Assembly: GCF_001592305.1 (NCBI RefSeq)
Contig: NZ_BCWR01000007.1
Span: 1-64,000, forward strand
DNA from: Hydrogenophaga taeniospiralis CCUG 15921
Lineage (GTDB): Bacteria > Pseudomonadota > Gammaproteobacteria > Burkholderiales > Burkholderiaceae_C
DNA: 64,000 nt
Reading direction: 5' to 3'
The notes under the pieces are model-generated. The model saw only the letters and a list, made by a program, of their open reading frames with translations, did not search any database and had not been told where the DNA came from. Of the stretch, positions 62,001-64,000 are shown in pieces. The translations under genes were made by a program, and so were the position numbers. Within the stretch, counting starts at the first letter, position 1, and each line of letters begins with the position of its first letter.

Positions 62001-64000
62001 TGATCCGTGCCGCCGACTGGCTGATCGACCTCGGCCCTGAAGGCGGGGAGGGCGGTGGTCTTGTGGTGGCCGAGGGCACGCCCGAGGAGGTGCGCAAGCA
62101 CCCCACGAGCCACACCGCGCTGTCGTTGCGCGAGTACGCGCTGTCAATGGGCGAGGTGCACGAAGCGCACGAGGGCCGGGTGACAGACTACCTGGCGCCC
62201 GCCAGGGGGCCGGGATCGGCGAAGGCCGCACGGGTGGCCACGCCGCAGCCCAACACCATCCGCATCGTCAACGCCAAGGAACACAACCTCAAGAACCTGA
62301 GCGTGGACATCCCGCGCGGGCGGTTCAACGTGATCTCGGGCGTGAGCGGCTCGGGCAAGTCCACGCTGGCGTTCGACATCCTGTTCAACGAGGGCCAGCG
62401 GCGCTACCTGGAAAGCCTCAACGCCTACGCGCGCAGCATCGTGCAGCCAGCGGGCCGGCCCGAGGTGGACGCGGTCTACGGCATCCCGCCCACGGTCGCC
62501 ATCGAGCAGCGCCTGAGCCGTGGTGGCCGCAAGAGCACCGTGGGCACGACCACCGAGGTCTGGCATTTCCTGCGCCTGCTGTACGTGAAGCTGGGCACGC
62601 AGCACTGCGTGCACGACGGCGCGGCCGTGATGCCGCAGAGCCCCGAGAGCATCGCCGCGGCCATCCTCACGCGTTACGCGGGACAACACATCGGCCTGCT
62701 CGCGCCGCTGGTGGTGAACCGCAAGGGCGTCTACACCGAGCTGGCCGACTGGGCGCGCCCGCGCGGCCACACCCACCTGCGGGTGGACGGCGAGTTCCTG
62801 CCCACCACCGGCTTCCCGCGCATCGACCGGTTCAAGGAACACACCATCGAGCTGCCGGTGGCCGACGGCGTGGTCAGTGCCGATGAAGAGACCTGGTGGC
62901 GCCGCCAGCTCGCGAAGGCGCTGGAGATCGGCAAAGGCCAGGTGCATGTGCTGCACCCGCTCGAGGGCCTGAGCCAGGCGCTGGCCGAGGGCACGTCCAC
63001 CGTGGGCCTGGGCCGGCTGGAGGTGTTTTCCACCACCCGCGCCTGCCCCGTCTGCGCCACCAGCTACCCCGAGCTGGACCCGCGCCTGTTCTCGTACAAC
63101 AGCAAACACGGCTGGTGCCCCGACTGCGTGGGCACGGGCCTCGCGCTCTCGCGCGAACAGCGCAAGGCGCTGGACGACTCGGTGCGCGACGACGGGGAGC
63201 GCGGGCGCGAGCAGAGCTTTGCCGAGCCCGAGGTGGAAGACCTGGCCGATCAGCCTTGCCCGAGCTGCGAAGGCACCCGCCTGAACGCCCAGGCCCGCGC
63301 GGTGAAGTTCGGTGGTGTGGGCATCACGGACGTGGCGCGGTTGTCGGTGAACGAGGTGCGCAGCTGGGTGCACGGCTTGCAGAAAGAGGCCGTGTTGAGC
63401 AGCCGGGAAGCCGACATCGCACGCGACCTGCTGCCCGAAATCGAAAGCCGCCTCGCTTTCCTGGAAGAGGTGGGCCTGAACTACCTCACGCTCGACCGCG
63501 GCGCGCCCACGCTGTCCGGTGGCGAAGCGCAGCGCATCCGCCTGGCCGCACAGCTCGGCAGCAACCTGCAGGGCGTGTGTTACGTGCTCGACGAGCCCAC
63601 CATCGGCCTGCACGCGCGCGACAACGCCATCCTGCTCAACGCCCTGCACAAGCTCGGCGACCAGGGCAACACCCTGGTGGTGGTGGAGCACGACGAAGAC
63701 ACCATCCGCCGCGCCGACCACATCATCGACATCGGCCCCAGCGCCGGCAAACGCGGTGGCCGTGTGGTGGCGCAGGGCACGGTGGCCGACCTCTCGGCAA
63801 ACGAAGAATCCGTCACCGGGCGCTACCTGCTCCACGCCATGAAACACCCGCTGCAGCCGAGGCGAGCGGTTCTGGCTGCATCGGCCGTTCCTGCGGCTTC
63901 ATCGCCAGCACCACACGACAACCACTGGCTCGAAGTCCGCGGCGCCCGCCTGCACAACCTGCAGAACCTCAACGTCGCCGTCCCGCTGCAGCGCCTGGTG
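59030..64000 (+). CDS. uvrA: double-length UvrA excinuclease subunit (partial at window end)
   Basis: An unbroken frame of 1657 codons runs off the right edge. Repeating UvrA modules are visible. Module 1: Walker A GPSGSGKSS (63-71), signature LSGGEVQ (571). Module 2: Walker A GVSGSGKSS (723), zinc finger CPTCGGSG...CPDCDGKRY, signature LSGGEAQ (916). Module 3: Walker A GVSGSGKST (1104), Cys motifs CPVCATSY and CPDCVGTGL, signature LSGGEAQ (1495). Module 4 has only begun (LHNLQNLNVAVPLQRLV). This is two UvrA copies in one chain, a form I recall from some Burkholderiales. An Ala/Lys-rich insert (about 224-250) lies in module 1. Confidence 0.93.
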   Translation, partial: MSDAFLPAEPLSAETPVSPVATEGEGRTAEGGTGLIRIRGARQHNLKNIDLDIRTGELTVVTGPSGSGKSSLVFDTLFAEGQRRYVETFSAYARQFLDRMDKPAVDRVEGVPPAIAIDQTNPVRSSRSTVGTMTELNDHLKLLFARGAELFDRETALPVRHDSPESIYAELQKRCVELGDPRLVVTFPVELPASTTPEEIEQWLSASGYTRVQAERVVQRAAPAPDAKAAKTPKAKTAKAAKAAAVSESVKVLDVVADRFRIGTAEQARVMEAIEAGLKRGSGKLMVYVLGEDGAEPVIWRFSTGLHCPESDIRYSDPTPSMFSFNSAVGACEACRGFGRVIGVDYGLVIPNDKLTLRAGAVKVFQTPAWKEAQDDLMRHAEAAGIPRDTPWAKLTPEQQHWVKAGSPNWNGKWNQHWFGIARFFEYLESKAYKMHIRVLLSKYRSYTECPSCGGARLKTDSLLWRVGTQQQADAVLPPEQRYLPQGVKWSRAQLEALPGLCLHDLMLLPLDKLRLFFASLAPFLVGGGQESHTGQAQALKLLLDEINTRLRYLCEVGIGYLTLDRQSRTLSGGEVQRINLTTALGTSLVNTLFVLDEPSIGLHPRDMARINKAMLRLRDAGNTLVVVEHDPAVMLAADRLIDMGPGPGERGGQIVFDGTPEAIRDADTLTGAYLGARKQVGMGFKRMVTDNTPRLILEGAREHNLKNVTVDFPLQRLVVVTGVSGSGKSSLIQDVLAPALLRHFGKSTDTPGAHDRLLGADFLSEVVFVDQSPIGKTARSNPVSYVGAWDALRALFADAPLSRQRSYTASKFSFNGGDGRCPTCGGSGFEHVEMQFLSDVYLRCPDCDGKRYRPEILEVRIERGGRTLNVADVLDLTVSEAAALFGNDREVIRALQPIVDVGLEYVKLGQPVPTLSGGEAQRLKLAGFLAEAAKSASASRQPISRKGTLFLFDEPTTGLHFDDIAKLMRSLRKLLDAGHSLVVIEHNLDVIRAADWLIDLGPEGGEGGGLVVAEGTPEEVRKHPTSHTALSLREYALSMGEVHEAHEGRVTDYLAPARGPGSAKAARVATPQPNTIRIVNAKEHNLKNLSVDIPRGRFNVISGVSGSGKSTLAFDILFNEGQRRYLESLNAYARSIVQPAGRPEVDAVYGIPPTVAIEQRLSRGGRKSTVGTTTEVWHFLRLLYVKLGTQHCVHDGAAVMPQSPESIAAAILTRYAGQHIGLLAPLVVNRKGVYTELADWARPRGHTHLRVDGEFLPTTGFPRIDRFKEHTIELPVADGVVSADEETWWRRQLAKALEIGKGQVHVLHPLEGLSQALAEGTSTVGLGRLEVFSTTRACPVCATSYPELDPRLFSYNSKHGWCPDCVGTGLALSREQRKALDDSVRDDGERGREQSFAEPEVEDLADQPCPSCEGTRLNAQARAVKFGGVGITDVARLSVNEVRSWVHGLQKEAVLSSREADIARDLLPEIESRLAFLEEVGLNYLTLDRGAPTLSGGEAQRIRLAAQLGSNLQGVCYVLDEPTIGLHARDNAILLNALHKLGDQGNTLVVVEHDEDTIRRADHIIDIGPSAGKRGGRVVAQGTVADLSANEESVTGRYLLHAMKHPLQPRRAVLAASAVPAASSPAPHDNHWLEVRGARLHNLQNLNVAVPLQRLV

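Noticed and set aside
60569..63847. Long antisense frames opposite uvrA
   Set aside because: The plus strand holds an unbroken UvrA frame with three Walker A and three signature motifs; the antisense has no family match.

Overview
This is a GC-rich chromosomal window (roughly two-thirds G+C by eye) with dense, short-gapped genes. The gene content points to a betaproteobacterium of the Comamonadaceae, most like Hydrogenophaga or a close relative: a leucine/isovalerate (liu) regulon under a MerR-type LiuR, a double-length UvrA, a split glyQ/glyS, an FDH1-like formate dehydrogenase, and the GC-rich palindromic intergenic repeats common in that family. The species is inferred, not proven. I saw no rRNA, tRNA, CRISPR array, prophage or transposase gene.

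Layout. 51-4662: lipid and hydrolase genes (MBL-fold hydrolase, FadD-type acyl-CoA ligase, a conserved hypothetical, an alpha/beta hydrolase). 4683-8262: hpd (tyrosine catabolism) divergent from an Lrp/AsnC regulator, then a GNAT and a CorC-type CBS protein. 8288-15841: envelope and translation housekeeping (lnt, glyQ, glyS, gmhB, plsC, a YgjP-type metallopeptidase). 15928-26716: liu cluster 1, with an MBL hydrolase divergent from liuR, isovaleryl-CoA dehydrogenase, carbonic anhydrase, aceK, thiolase, SDR and a second acyl-CoA dehydrogenase. A TetR/VOC pair with its own operators lies inside it. 26988-31338: trkA followed by two tandem trkH paralogues. 31349-34595: small stress and metabolic genes. 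34596-36152: a less GC-rich accessory patch. 36184-49502: a GST and an AraC regulator, then liu cluster 2 (acyl-CoA ligase, liuB, vapBC, dinB-like, liuC, DUF4126, liuD, ghrA, an unknown gene, liuE) and a LysE exporter. 49537-51165: YbaK, DUF1289 and a DsbA-like isomerase. 51199-57733: a 161-bp near-palindrome, a ModE/PBP regulator, a two-subunit NAD-linked formate dehydrogenase and UspA. 57756-64000: an ABC solute-binding protein and a giant uvrA cut by the window edge.

How the genes work together. Cluster 1 oxidises isovaleryl-CoA to 3-methylcrotonyl-CoA. Cluster 2 carboxylates it (LiuB/LiuD), hydrates it (LiuC) and cleaves HMG-CoA to acetyl-CoA plus acetoacetate (LiuE). Carbonic anhydrase could supply bicarbonate to the carboxylase, the thiolase handles acetoacetyl-CoA, and AceK would divert isocitrate to the glyoxylate shunt when the product is acetyl-CoA. 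Two matching LiuR-type operators (6-bp arms around TAAA) sit in front of liuR/MBL hydrolase and in front of the thioesterase-liuA operon.

Most interesting signals. (i) Two families of dispersed repeats have entered coding sequences in frame: one in the MBL hydrolase, one in the formate dehydrogenase alpha subunit. (ii) A vapBC toxin-antitoxin module with its own perfect 10-bp-arm operator lies in the middle of liu cluster 2. (iii) UvrA contains at least three complete ABC modules and the start of a fourth. (iv) GmhB lacks its usual second metal-binding Asp. (v) A 161-bp imperfect palindrome ends at a stop codon. No wholly new multi-gene system is evident.
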